A stretch of DNA of 64,000 nt from Psychrobacter sp. WY6 (GTDB lineage: Bacteria > Pseudomonadota > Gammaproteobacteria > Pseudomonadales > Moraxellaceae), in NCBI RefSeq assembly GCF_018448495.1, contig NZ_CP049902.1:2604001-2668000 (forward strand). Reading direction: 5' to 3'. Below, in pieces: positions 52,567 through 62,001 of the stretch (position 1 is its first letter; each line of letters begins with the position of its first letter). The notes beneath the pieces are model-generated. The model was not told the origin of the DNA. It saw only the letters and a program-made list of their open reading frames with translations, and searched no databases. Position numbers and translations under genes: made by a program.

Positions 52567-54899
52567 ATGGCAATTATTATGAATGACGATACCACTTTGA
52601 ATACGGATAACCTTAGTACAGAAAAAGAGCAGTTTGAACAAGCTGCCTTACATTATCATGAGTTCCCACGTCCAGGCAAAATCTCTGTCACCCCTATTAA
52701 GCAGTTGGCAAACCAACGTGACTTAGCACTTGCCTATTCACCAGGTGTGGCAGTTCCTTGTCTTGAGATTCAAAGAGATCCGACGTTAGCGGCTAAATAT
52801 ACCGCCCGTAGCAACTTGGTTGGTGTTATCACCAACGGTACAGCGGTACTGGGTCTAGGTAATATCGGGCCATTGGCATCGAAGCCTGTAATGGAAGGTA
52901 AAGGGGTTCTATTCAAAAAATTCGCAGGTATCGATGTGTTTGATATTGAAATTGCACAAATGATCCAGACAAATTCATCGAAGCTGTTGCCTCTCTTGAG
53001 CCTACTTTCGGTGGCATCAATCTAGAAGACATCAAAGCACCAGAATGTTTCAAAATTGAGCGTGAATTACGTAAGCGCATGAATATTCCAGTATTTCATG
53101 ATGACCAACATGGTACGTCAATCATTGTTGCAGCAGCGATGCTCAACGCGCTATTGATTACTGGCAAAAAAATCGAAGAGATTAAAATCGTCTGTTCAGG
53201 TGCTGGTGCTGCAGCTATTTCTTGTTTAGATATTATTTGCGCACTTGGGGTGAACAAAAATAATATCTTTGTTTCAGATTCACGCGGTATCATCACCACC
53301 ATTCGTGAAAATCTTGACGAAACCAAACAGCGCTATGCCCGTGAGACGACTGCGACCACTATCGACGAAGTGATGGATGATGTCGATATGTTCCTTGGTC
53401 TATCGATGCCTGGCACGTTATCTGAAGATATGGTTCGCCGTATGGCAAAAGACCCTATCGTCTTTGCACTTGCTAACCCAACGCCTGAGATCATGCCAGA
53501 ATTGGCGCACGCCGTACGTCCAGATGTCATCATGGCAACGGGTCGCTCAGACTATCCAAACCAAGTAAACAACGCTTTATGCTTCCCTTACATCTTCCGC
53601 GGCGCATTAGATGTTGGTGCCACGACTGTTAACGAAGAGATGAAAGTCGCTTGTGTAAGAGCTATCGCTGCGATGGCACACGTTGAAGCAACGCCAACCA
53701 CCAGCGCTAGAAACATTGAAAAAATGCAAAGTTTCGGTCGTGATTACCTGATTCCAGGACCTTTAGAGCCAAACCTAATCATCGAGATCGCGTCTGCGGT
53801 CGCTCAAGCTGCGATGGACTCAGGCGTTGCAACCTTACCTATCGCTGATATGCAAGCTTATCGTCAGCGTCTGTCTGAGTTTGTCTATAACTCTGCATTC
53901 GTGATGAAACCAATCTTTGCTCGCGCTAAAGCCGATCCAAAACGTATCGTTTACTGTGAAGGTGAAGACAATAATATCTTACTTGCTGTGCAAGTGGTCG
54001 TTGATGAAAAGCTAGCACAACCTATTTTAATTGGTCGTCCTTCAGTCATCGAAGCCAATATCGAAAAACTAGGGTTACGTCTAAAAGATGGTGTGAACAT
54101 CTCTATCGTCAATATCGATGACGATCCTCGTTATAAAGACTACTGGCAGGGTTACTACGAGAAGAACAAACGTCTTGGTGTGAGTATTGAACTTGCTCGT
54201 CGTGATGTTCGTCGTAAGACCACGTTGATCGGTTCACTATTGGTCGAAAATGGCGCTGCAGATGGCATGGTATGTGGTACGTTTAGCCATTATCAGTTGC
54301 ACTTAAAATATGTACAAAGCGTTATTGGCAAAAAAGAAGGTGTGAACGACTTCTATGCTATGAATGCGGTACTCATGCAAGATCGTAATATTTTCATCGC
54401 CGATACTTATATCCACGAAGATCCAACGGCTGAACAATTGGCTGAAATGACTGTCTTGGCGGTTGATCAATTACGTCGCTTTGGCATTACACCACGTGTC
54501 GCGCTCGTTTCTCATTCTAACTTTGGCGCTTCAAATCGCACCAGTGCTGTGAAAATGCGCAAGGTCTATGAACTGCTGACAGATATGAATGTAGACTTTG
54601 AATTCGACGGCGAGATGCAAGGTGACGCCGCGTTGAATGAACATATTCGTTTAAACAACATGCCATCAAGTCCGTTGAAAGGTGCTGCAAATCTGCTCAT
54701 CTTACCAACACTTGACGCCTCAAATATTGCCTTTAACTTACTCAAGACAGCAACTGGTAGCGCCTCTATTGGTCCTATTTTATTAGGTACTAGCAAACCG
54801 GTACATATTCTCACACCATCAGCAACTGCACGTGGTATCGTCAATATGACTGCTCTTTCCGTTACTGAAGCTCAAGATTTGGCGAGCGAAAATCAGTAA
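52567..54899 (+). CDS. maeB: NADP-dependent malic enzyme with phosphotransacetylase-like domain, one frameshift
   Basis: Decarboxylates malate to pyruvate with NADPH. The N-half has [38 protein letters not shown] and [19 protein letters not shown]; the NADP fold has [15 protein letters not shown]. The C-half (from about residue 430) is the PTA-like domain typical of MaeB ([58 protein letters not shown]). One A lost near 52961 breaks the frame in [13 protein letters not shown]. Repaired length is about 778 residues. The start may be the ATG at 52579. Confidence 0.95.
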
Positions 54900-54976
54900 T
54901 ATATCCTGCGCTACCTAGTAGTATGTATTATCGAGATGGTCTCTGTTATTCATTTATAGAGACTGTCTGCTATACT

Positions 54977-55019
54977 AAAACCAGTCAATGCTATTAAATA
55001 GCGTTGTCTGGTTTTTTTT
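54977..55019 (+). terminator. Terminator after maeB
   Basis: AAACCAG/CTGGTTT outer stem and CAATGCTA/TAGCGTTG inner stem separated by a T-T mismatch, then eight Ts. Confidence 0.88.
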
Positions 55020-55106
55020 GCTTGTTATACATTGGCTAAGACGCAACGTAGCCTTATTCAGTATCAGTCATCACTTGCTCAATAAAAATAAAAGATAGAG
55101 GCATTC

Positions 55107-56293
55107 ATGCAAATTTACCTTGTCGGCGGCGCGGTACGCGATCAACTGTTAGCACGTCCTATTAAAGATAAAGATTTTGTCGTCGTTGGTGCAACTGTTG
55201 CAGAAATGCTTGATGCAGGGTTTCAGCAAGTGGGTGCAGATTTCCCTGTATTTTTGCATCCTAGTAGCCATGAAGAATACGCACTGGCACGCACTGAACG
55301 CAAAGAAGGCTTGGGGTATAAAGGCTTTAGCGTACATGCCAGTCCTGATGTCAGCTTAAAAGAGGATCTACAACGTCGAGACTTGACGATTAATGCCATG
55401 GCGGTAGAAGTCACCAGCTTAACTGATGATACGCCTATCAACGGTGACGTCATTGACTATTATGGTGGCATGGCTGATATAGACAGTAAAACCTTGCATC
55501 ATGTATCAGATGCATTTAGCGAAGACCCCCTACGAGTGCTTCGAACCGCTCGCTTCTATAGCCGTTATTATGACCTAGGTTTTGTCATTGCTGATGAAAC
55601 TTTGACGTTGATGCGCCAATTAGTTGACTCTGGAGAGCTTGCGCATTTAAGTGCAGAGCGCATTTGGCAAGAATCTAGCCGTGCAACCATGCAGCTATCA
55701 CCGCAGGTATACTGGCAACAACTGTTTGAGATTGGTGCGCTCACAGAATATTTTGCCCCACTACATGAAGCTTGGACTAATACTCAGATACGTGAAACGG
55801 TACAGACTGCGCTATATTTCGCAGGGCAAATGAAATTGAACTTGTCACAACGTTGGGCGCTATTAATGAGTAGCCTTAATTCATTTTTATTTACCTCAGA
55901 ACATACAAATGAAACGTAAATAAAGCAGCCAATATAAAAGGTATCAATGATATAGGCAACGCCGCTAAGGTACCAAAGGCACACACTCAATTTTCGAATC
56001 TCTTCGCTCAGCAAGTCGCAAAGCTAAGCACAATACACCATTTAAGCACGGCTGAAAAAATTGATCTCATACAAACTTGCGGCGCTCATAAAGAGCCTGA
56101 TAAGTTATCGCAGCTATTAGTGACCAGCCACGTGTTGCAATTGGCAACACAGCACCGTCAGATAATGCTAGCGCTGAATAGCTTTCATGCCATTAGTATG
56201 CAGGATATTGACTCAGCGCTAACAGGCCCTGCGATTGGTGCAGCATTACGACAAGCCAGAATTGAACACTTGCAAGTACGAAACCAATGTTAA
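55107..56293 (+). CDS. cca: CCA-adding tRNA nucleotidyltransferase, one frameshift
   Basis: Adds CCA to tRNA 3' ends. Motifs: [26 protein letters not shown] (DxD-type site), [11 protein letters not shown] and [15 protein letters not shown]. The frame stops at 55919, but the +2 frame continues without a stop as [13 protein letters not shown]... to ...[13 protein letters not shown] (56293), giving 395 residues, normal for the family. The break near 55916 is a one-base loss. No HD-domain HD pair is evident in the tail. Confidence 0.92.
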
Positions 56294-56457
56294 GAAAATT
56301 TAAAAAGATGCAGCAGCGCGATATCATTGACTCAATTCCTATGCAGCGTATAGGTCGACCTGACGAGATTGGCCATAGTGTGTTGTACCTCGTGTAGGCC
56401 AATTATATTACTGCTGATGGTGGTCGCAGCCTGACATTGGCTGGTAGTCATATTTAA
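56287..56457 (+). pseudogene. C-terminal remnant of a short-chain dehydrogenase (pteridine reductase-like)
   Basis: In one frame: DIIDSIPMQRIGRPDEIGHSVLYLV, an in-frame TAG, then ANYITADGGRSLTLAGSHI. This matches the last third of FabG/FolM-type SDR proteins (IPLQR.G.P.EIA...YI..DGGRSL), but the usual GQxLxV before DGG is missing and the whole N-terminal catalytic part (YxxxK) is absent. It overlaps the cca stop by a few bases. It looks like a genuine gene fragment left by a deletion rather than a sequence error. Confidence 0.75.
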
Positions 56458-56550
56458 TAGAAAAGTAGAGCATAAAAAAATATCTTGATTACTACCTATC
56501 TTTTACTTGAAAAATTAAAAAATTCAGGTATCATTGTCCGTCTAGCGTTA

Positions 56551-56625
56551 GGGCCCATAGCTCAGTTTTAGAGCAGAGGACTCATAATCCTTTGGTCGTA
56601 GGTTCAAGTCCTACTGGGCCCACCA
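56551..56625 (+). tRNA. tRNA with CAT anticodon (tRNA-Met or tRNA-Ile2)
   Basis: Cloverleaf: acceptor GGGCCCA/TGGGCCC, D-stem GCTC/GAGC, anticodon stem GAGGA/TCCTT with loop CTCATAA (anticodon CAT, 56583-56585), T-stem GTAGG/CCTAC with loop TTCAAGT, discriminator A and encoded CCA (56623-56625). The G1-C72 and stem sequence resemble pseudomonad tRNAs read as tRNA-Met or lysidine-modified tRNA-Ile2. The D-loop is AGTTTTA and lacks the conserved GG pair. A phage-type integrase gene follows 148 bp downstream, so the 3' end is a likely attachment site. Confidence 0.9.
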
Positions 56626-56636
56626 CATATTGAATC

Positions 56637-56670
56637 AGGCTTGTTCGCAGCGATGCGGCAAGCCTTTTTT
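56637..56670 (+). terminator. Terminator after tRNA
   Basis: AGGCTTG/CAAGCCT with an inner CGC/GCG stem and T run. Confidence 0.82.
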
Positions 56671-56725
56671 ATGGGGTTTTACAAGATTTGCGAAAGTATA
56701 GGTATGTGGCGAACCATATAGAATA

Positions 56726-56773
56726 TTGGTATATTTGTTGGTATAGATTATACCAACGTGGAGATATACCAAC
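56726..56773. promoter_or_regulatory. Four-half-site operator overlapping the integrase start
   Basis: Central 9-3-9 perfect palindrome GTTGGTATA-GAT-TATACCAAC (56737-56757), flanked by another TTGGTATA (56726-56733) and another TATACCAAC (56765-56773) that abuts the integrase ATG. The arrangement implies cooperative autoregulation, by the integrase itself or the AlpA-type protein of the island. Confidence 0.7.
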
Positions 56774-57951
56774 ATGCCATTAACTCATACGATTATCAAC
56801 AGACTAACCCCAAGTGAAAAATGCACCCCTAGCCGCCCTGACAAGCACAGTGATGGCGATGGCCTTCAACTGTGGGTAAGACACACTGGAAACAAAGTCT
56901 GGGTCAGTGCTTACCGCTGGCAAGGTAAACAGCAGTCACTCACTTTAGGTAAATATCCAGTAATCACATTACAACAAGCACGCCAGCGTAACCTAGAAAT
57001 AAAGCAACAGATTAACGAAGGTATTAACCCTAAAGATAAGAAAAAAGAAAAGCTTGCTGAACAAGATGGTTCAAGGCTTTTTGATACTATTGCCCAGGCC
57101 TGGTATGCAGACCGCAAGACCTTTTTAGCCTCTAGTACGTTTAGCCGTAACTATTCAGCCTACATGCGTGACGTTAAACCAGTTATAGGACATAAGCTAA
57201 TCGACGACATTACGTCACCTGATATTTTGACAATCGGTAAGCATATTGAAGCACGCGGCGCTAATGAAATGGCGCGACGAATTATGGCAGAAGTTGGACA
57301 GATATTTAAGCATGCTATTCGTACTGGTATGGCAACATCAAATCCTGCAGCAGACTTATCAGCAGCCATCAAACCGCATAAAACTAAAAACCACAGTCGC
57401 ATTACTTCAAAAGAGTTGCCTCAGCTTTTAAGCGACATTGATAGTTACACAGGTCATATCATTGTTAAATTAGGTCTATTGTTTCTATGCTATACCTTCG
57501 TGCGCACTAATGAGCTCAGGTTCATGGAATGGTCAGAGATCGACTGGAACGATAAAATTTGGCGTATACCTGCAGACAAAATGAAGATGGATAGACCTCA
57601 CATTGTGCCTCTTGCACCACAGGTCATAGATATATTACAACAAATTAAAGAGCTGAATTTTTCAGAGCGGTATGTATTCTACAACCCTTCAACTCGCAAA
57701 CCTTACAGCCAAAATGCGTTTATAAATGCTTTATACCAGATGGGCTATAAATAGAGATGACGGGGCACGGATTCCGAGGGCTGGCAAGTACTACCCTTCA
57801 TGAGCAGGGGTTTATGCATGAAGCTATTGAGTTACAACTGGCTCATGAACAAGAAAATAAGATTAGTAAAGCATATAACGGTGCTCAGCATTTAGACTAT
57901 CGTAAAGATATGATGAAAAGATGGGCAGCCTATATAGATGCTGATATATAA
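56774..57951 (+). CDS. P4-type tyrosine integrase (DUF4102), one frameshift
   Basis: Site-specific recombinase of the genomic island. N-terminal DUF4102 arm-binding domain (KHSDGDGLQLWVRHTGNKVWVSAYRWQGKQQSLTLGKYP), SAM-like core-binding domain (FSRNYSAYMRDVKPVIGHKLIDDI), and catalytic residues Arg (TFVRTNELRFMEW), Lys-containing beta-hairpin (PADKMKMDRPHIVPL), HxxR (GHGFRGLASTTLHEQG), His (QLAHEQ) and nucleophile Tyr (ISKAYNGAQHLDYR). One A missing near 57752 separates the last 64 residues. Repaired length is about 393 residues. Located just after a tRNA, as usual for this family. Confidence 0.93.
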
Positions 57952-58557
57952 ATACAATTGACTGTACATCTATTAAATTAGTTCTTAACCCTTCTTAGAA
58001 TTTGACGGAATCTTTAAGCTGAAAATCGTTTTTTAAAGAAACCTCTTTATATGCTAAGTTAAATTTCAACCTGTCTTTGTAAATTATGTAAAGTTCAAAC
58101 TTTAAGGAAAAATATGTCTGATGACACTAAACCTTTCTTCACTATAGAAGAAGTTAGAAAATATCTAGCTGCAACAAATGATAGGGCATTTAGTAATGAT
58201 GAAGCTATTATGCGCTTAATCAATACAAATCAACTTACGCCATATGTCAAATACAAAGGATTAGTCAGCTTTGTAACTCAAAGTATCTCAATGAATAGAG
58301 AGTCAACAATAAACTCTTTAACCAATACTATCAAAAAAGAGATGACTAAATTAGAAGTTGGAGAATTGACTGAGCCGCATTACTATGATTCTGCGTTAAA
58401 CGTAGATAGCATTATATATTTAGTTAAAAAACTTTTATCTTCTTTTGAGGACAAGTTTGCTACTAAAACAGCTGGAGCAAAATTGTTTACTGAAGGAGTG
58501 TTTAAATTATCCCCTCTAAACATTGTACAATCTGCGTTAGGAATCGAAGTTATTCTA

Positions 58558-59393
58558 GGGCGTGTCATCAATTAAGCCAAACGACACAAGAAACTAGATG
58601 AACCGCACTTAAGAAATGACAGGCTAACTTGTCATAGCGAGTGGCAATCGCACGATACTGCTTAATCTTGGCAAAGAAGTTCTCTATTAGGTGCCGTGCT
58701 TTAAAAGCTCTTTATCGAAGTCTCTTGGCTGCAGCCGATGACACTTAGATGGTATAACTGCATTACCTTGCACTGCTTTAATCGGTTCAATAACGCGGGC
58801 ATCAGCATCGTAAGCTTTATCGGCAAGCCACGTTTGGCTAATACTGACATCAAGCAATTCATCTGAGCCACACAGGTCATGAGCTGCGCCACCTGTTAGA
58901 TAAAAGCCAGTAGGATTGCCTAGCGCATCTGTACGAGTATGTATTTTAGTCGTCAGTCCACCTTTGCTGCGTCCAATGGCTTGATCCCTTTTTTTCCAGC
59001 ACTGTGCTGGTGGGCTTTAACAATCGTGGCATCTAGCATGGCATATTCGTCATCGGATTGTTCAGAGAGTTGATTAAAAACCTGCTCCCATACGCCTTTT
59101 TTTGACCAGCGACTAAAACGAGTATGAATCACTCTGAAGTCGCCAAAGCGTTCAGGTAGGTCACGCCAAGGTATGCCGGTCTTGTAACGGTACAGAACCG
59201 CTTCTACGAACAAGCGGTTATCCTTTGCAGTAATACCAACGTCACTTGGTTTACCAGGTAGAATGTCTTTAATTCTCTCCCATTGGTCATCACGTAGGGC
59301 ATGTCGTCTTGTCATAGTCATTGAGCTCAAATTCCTAAATACGATCTAAGTATAGCTTATTCTGAAATATCTATGCTAATTGATGACACGCCC
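58558..59393 (-). mobile_element. IS5-family (IS427-group-like) insertion sequence
   Basis: About 836 bp with perfect inverted ends GGGCGTGTCATCAATTA and TAATTGATGACACGCCC, flanked by CTAG on both sides (target duplication TA, or CTAG if the outer G/C belongs to the target). It encodes one transposase on the minus strand. Confidence 0.92.
58568..59321 (-). CDS. IS5-family transposase, programmed frameshift (orfA-orfB) plus one indel
   Basis: DDE transposase. First frame: MTMTRRHALRDDQWERIKDILPGKPSDVG, PWRDLPERFGDFRVIHTRFSRW and DATIVKAHQHSAGKK (first catalytic Asp). At 58993-59001 the coding strand has GGAAAAAAAGGG; slipping -1 on A-AAA-AAG leads to DQAIGRSKGGLTTKIH, ADKAYDADARVIEP (second Asp), which is the IS427-type programmed -1 frameshift. 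A further single T loss near 58707 must be repaired to reach RHLIENFFAKIKQYRAIATRYDK (catalytic Glu) and the stop at 58568. Full product is about 250 residues. Confidence 0.88.
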
Positions 59394-60040
59394 TAGGTGA
59401 TCAGAGACCTGTTTCTCAAGCTATATGGTTTGACTTAAACGACTCTGGTTTGAATGATGACGAAATAGAAGGTTACATACTATATGCAATTGAAAGTGAT
59501 GAAAATCAAAGCGTGAATTTAGAAAAGAACTGTGAGTTACTATTTGCGAAGCATGATTTACTATACATTCTTAGTATTATAAAAAATAGTCACTTCATTC
59601 CTAAACTAGAATCGGAGCTATCATCTGCAAGTAGAACTATCAGTCAGCAACATAAAGAGATAGAGACACTTAAAAAAGAATTGAGAAAATCTCAGTCTCA
59701 ACAGCCAGAAAATGATGTCAAAGATAGTGTCTACTCATTGATATTAGTTCTTAAAGATTTGTTACTAAACCCTGATATTAATGCATATCATTTCAAAAGC
59801 GATAGCCTTAAGAGCACAGGTGAACCGACTCAATCTGGCTTAATTCAGCATATTATAAATGAGAAGATTCCAAAACTTGGTAAACGAAATATTGAAGATA
59901 TTTTTGCTAATGCTAATAAAAACGACAAACAATAAAATTTGCGATTTAGTGATCGCAACTTGCGATGACATATTTAACGTATATCACTATCATTCCATAC
60001 TTACCGCAGCATGTCGCTGCCGTAAGTATGGAGAAATAAA

Positions 60041-60303
60041 ATGTACGATCAATATAAACATAATGACTGTAACGAGTCATTAAAAAACGAGTTAATTAGT
60101 ACGTTACCTGTCCAGGGCATGTCACGAGCAAAACCATCCTTCCTTTTTTACCATTTTCGAGAACGACTTTACATGAGTGGAGTCGTGATGGTAGGTTTCC
60201 TGCCAGCATAAGACTGTCTCCAACCGTGGTGGCCTGGCGAAACTCTGAGGTTCTAGCATGGATTGAGAGCCATTCTACGTCTTCTAATGATAAGGAGGCA
60301 TAA
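60041..60303 (+). CDS. AlpA-family (Cox/excisionase-like) regulator, one frameshift
   Basis: Small HTH protein typical of P4-like islands. The ATG at 60041 gives MYDQYKHNDCNESLKNELISTLPVQGMSRAK. Adding one A near 60135 continues in the AlpA pattern ILPFLPFSRTTLHEWSRDGRFPASIRLSPTVVAWRNSEVLAWIESH, ending at 60303. The segment TTLHEW...FP..I.LS...VAWR.SEV..WI is the AlpA hallmark. AAGGAGG for the next gene lies inside its last codons, so both are in one operon. AlpA proteins control integrase/excision genes. Confidence 0.88.
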
Positions 60304-60305
60304 TC

Positions 60306-61727
60306 ATGAGTAAAAACAACAAGGTTACACCTCCTGAGGCAATTGATGAGCGATCAGTTGACCCAATAAAAAAGCCAAGCATCCTGCAAGATGCTAAGCT
60401 TTCAGAAACTACTACAGATGACATAGACCAGCCATCATTAGATATTTTACCACAAAATGTGCCGAAAATTAGCTCAGAGGAAGCAAAAGCCATTATTAAC
60501 AATATAGCTAAATTGCCAGAGCTAGATTATCAGCTAGCACGAATTGATACTGCTAAGTTCTTAAATGTAACATTAAAGGCGTTTGATCAATTGGTGAAAA
60601 GCGCTAGGAATAAATTAGACGTTGGAAAAGATGAAGGTTTAGTTGTTTATACTCAGCCAAGCTCAGAACCAGTATTAAATATTGCTTTAATAGTTAGTCT
60701 AATATATCAGATAATAGAAGATCATATCGCTTGCACTGATGCAGTTAGAGTGGCTGCTACATTATGGATACTAATGACATGGCTTATTCCAGCAAGTGAT
60801 ATTTTACCTATTGCTTGGATTAATGCTCCGGAAAAGCGTTGCGGTAAAAGTACGCTTTTAAAACTAATGAGCCGTTTGAGCAAAAAGTCGCTATCAACAT
60901 CTAACATCACAGGGCCAGCACTATTTCGTTGCATTGAAGCCTATGAACCAACATTATTCATTGATGAGGTTGACACGTTTCTCAATGATGATGAGGGCAT
61001 ACGAGGTGTACTAAATGCAGGTCATAGTCGTGATGGCTCAAACATTACGCGCTGTTTTGGTGATGATCACCAATTAATAACATTCAATGTTTATAGTGCT
61101 AAAGCGATTTCCGGTATTGGCAAAATTCCTGACACGCTAATAGATCGCTCAATATCGCTCATGCTACGCCGTAAAATGAAAAATGAGACAAAAAAACGAG
61201 TGCGTGATCTGTCTGTAGATACTACTAACAAAATCCAATCGCAGCTTGCTAGGTGGTCTAATGATAATATGGCAGCTGTCAAAGCAGCAAAGCCAGTATT
61301 ACCTACTTATATCAACGATCGGGCACAGGACAACTGGGAAATTTTGCTGAAAATAGCTATGATATTAGGTGATGATTGGCTGGAAAAGGCTCATAATGCT
61401 TGTATCGAAATTTCTGGTATTGAAAGCGATGAACCTAGTTTAAATGAGCAGCTCTTAGCCGATATTGAAATCGTTTTTAATCTATATGGAACCAACAGGC
61501 TTTTAAGTAGAGACTTGCTTGCAGGATTATGTAGAGATCCAGAGATGATCTGGTCAACTCTAAATCATGGCAAGCCTATAACTTTACATCAAATTGCTAA
61601 AAGACTAAGTGAATTCAAGATTTCATCTAAGGATATGAGGACGCTTGACCTACGCGGTAAGGAAGTACGAGGTAAAGGTTACGATATCAATGACCTTAAT
61701 GATGCTTTCACACGTTATTTATCGTAG
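60306..61727 (+). CDS. DUF3631-domain ATPase (island replication/primase-associated)
   Basis: A 473-residue protein, intact. The central AAA-like domain has Walker A APEKRCGKSTLLKLM (about residues 177-190) and Walker B PTLFIDEVDTFL, then AGHSRDGSNITR, FNVYSAKAISGIGKIPDTLIDRSISLMLRR, an arginine-rich sensor region. The C-terminal DUF3631 part contains DIEIVFNLYGTNRLLSRDLLAGLC and SEFKISSKDMRTLDLRGKEVRGKGYDINDLNDAFTRYL. DUF3631 proteins occur on phage-plasmids and integrative islands next to primases; a helicase-like replication role is likely. Start is two bases after the alpA stop with AAGGAGG upstream. Confidence 0.88.
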   Translation: MSKNNKVTPPEAIDERSVDPIKKPSILQDAKLSETTTDDIDQPSLDILPQNVPKISSEEAKAIINNIAKLPELDYQLARIDTAKFLNVTLKAFDQLVKSARNKLDVGKDEGLVVYTQPSSEPVLNIALIVSLIYQIIEDHIACTDAVRVAATLWILMTWLIPASDILPIAWINAPEKRCGKSTLLKLMSRLSKKSLSTSNITGPALFRCIEAYEPTLFIDEVDTFLNDDEGIRGVLNAGHSRDGSNITRCFGDDHQLITFNVYSAKAISGIGKIPDTLIDRSISLMLRRKMKNETKKRVRDLSVDTTNKIQSQLARWSNDNMAAVKAAKPVLPTYINDRAQDNWEILLKIAMILGDDWLEKAHNACIEISGIESDEPSLNEQLLADIEIVFNLYGTNRLLSRDLLAGLCRDPEMIWSTLNHGKPITLHQIAKRLSEFKISSKDMRTLDLRGKEVRGKGYDINDLNDAFTRYLS

Positions 61728-61753
61728 CATTACTCCCGATTTTAAAGCGTACA

Positions 61754-61799
61754 CAAAGGATTGAAATCTGTTTAATACAGTTTTCAGTCCTTTTCTTTT
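61754..61799 (+). terminator. Terminator after the DUF3631 gene
   Basis: AAAGGATTGAAA pairs with TTTCAGTCCTTT (one mismatch) across a 15-nt loop, followed by a T-rich tract. Confidence 0.7.
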
Positions 61800-62001
61800 G
61801 TCTAACCCTATTGAAGCTAGCCTATATGAAATTTGGAGCATGTTCTAGTATTTGTATTTTACTTAGCTGAGTATTAGTAACTTGAGGTTCATATCTTTAT
61901 TTCATTATAGCTCTTTAGATTCCTACCGATGTCATCTAAAATGGCTACAAATTTTGCCTTTGCTATACGGCACTCACCTCATAAAGACCAATAGTTGACC
62001 C

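Larger units (their letters stand above)
58114..59935 (+). pseudogene. Uncharacterised island gene interrupted by an IS5-family element
   Basis: Reads MSDDTKPFFTIEEVRKYL... to codon CTA at 58555-58557, then an IS. After the IS, the duplicated CTAG continues exactly in frame as GDQRPVSQAIWFDLND... to the stop at 59935. Removing the IS and one target copy gives a 327-residue protein: a helical N-terminal region with a possible excisionase/MerR-like start (TIEEVRKYLAATNDRAFSNDEAIMRLI), a central domain, a coiled coil (LESELSSASRTISQQHKEIETLKKELRKSQ) and the C-terminal motif IINEKIPKLGKRNIEDIF. No known family. It lies directly downstream of the integrase and may have an island maintenance or regulatory role. 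Confidence 0.8.

Noticed and set aside
59859..60083. 74-codon frame overlapping the end of the split gene and the alpA start
   Set aside because: Out-of-frame shadow of the in-frame coding regions on either side.
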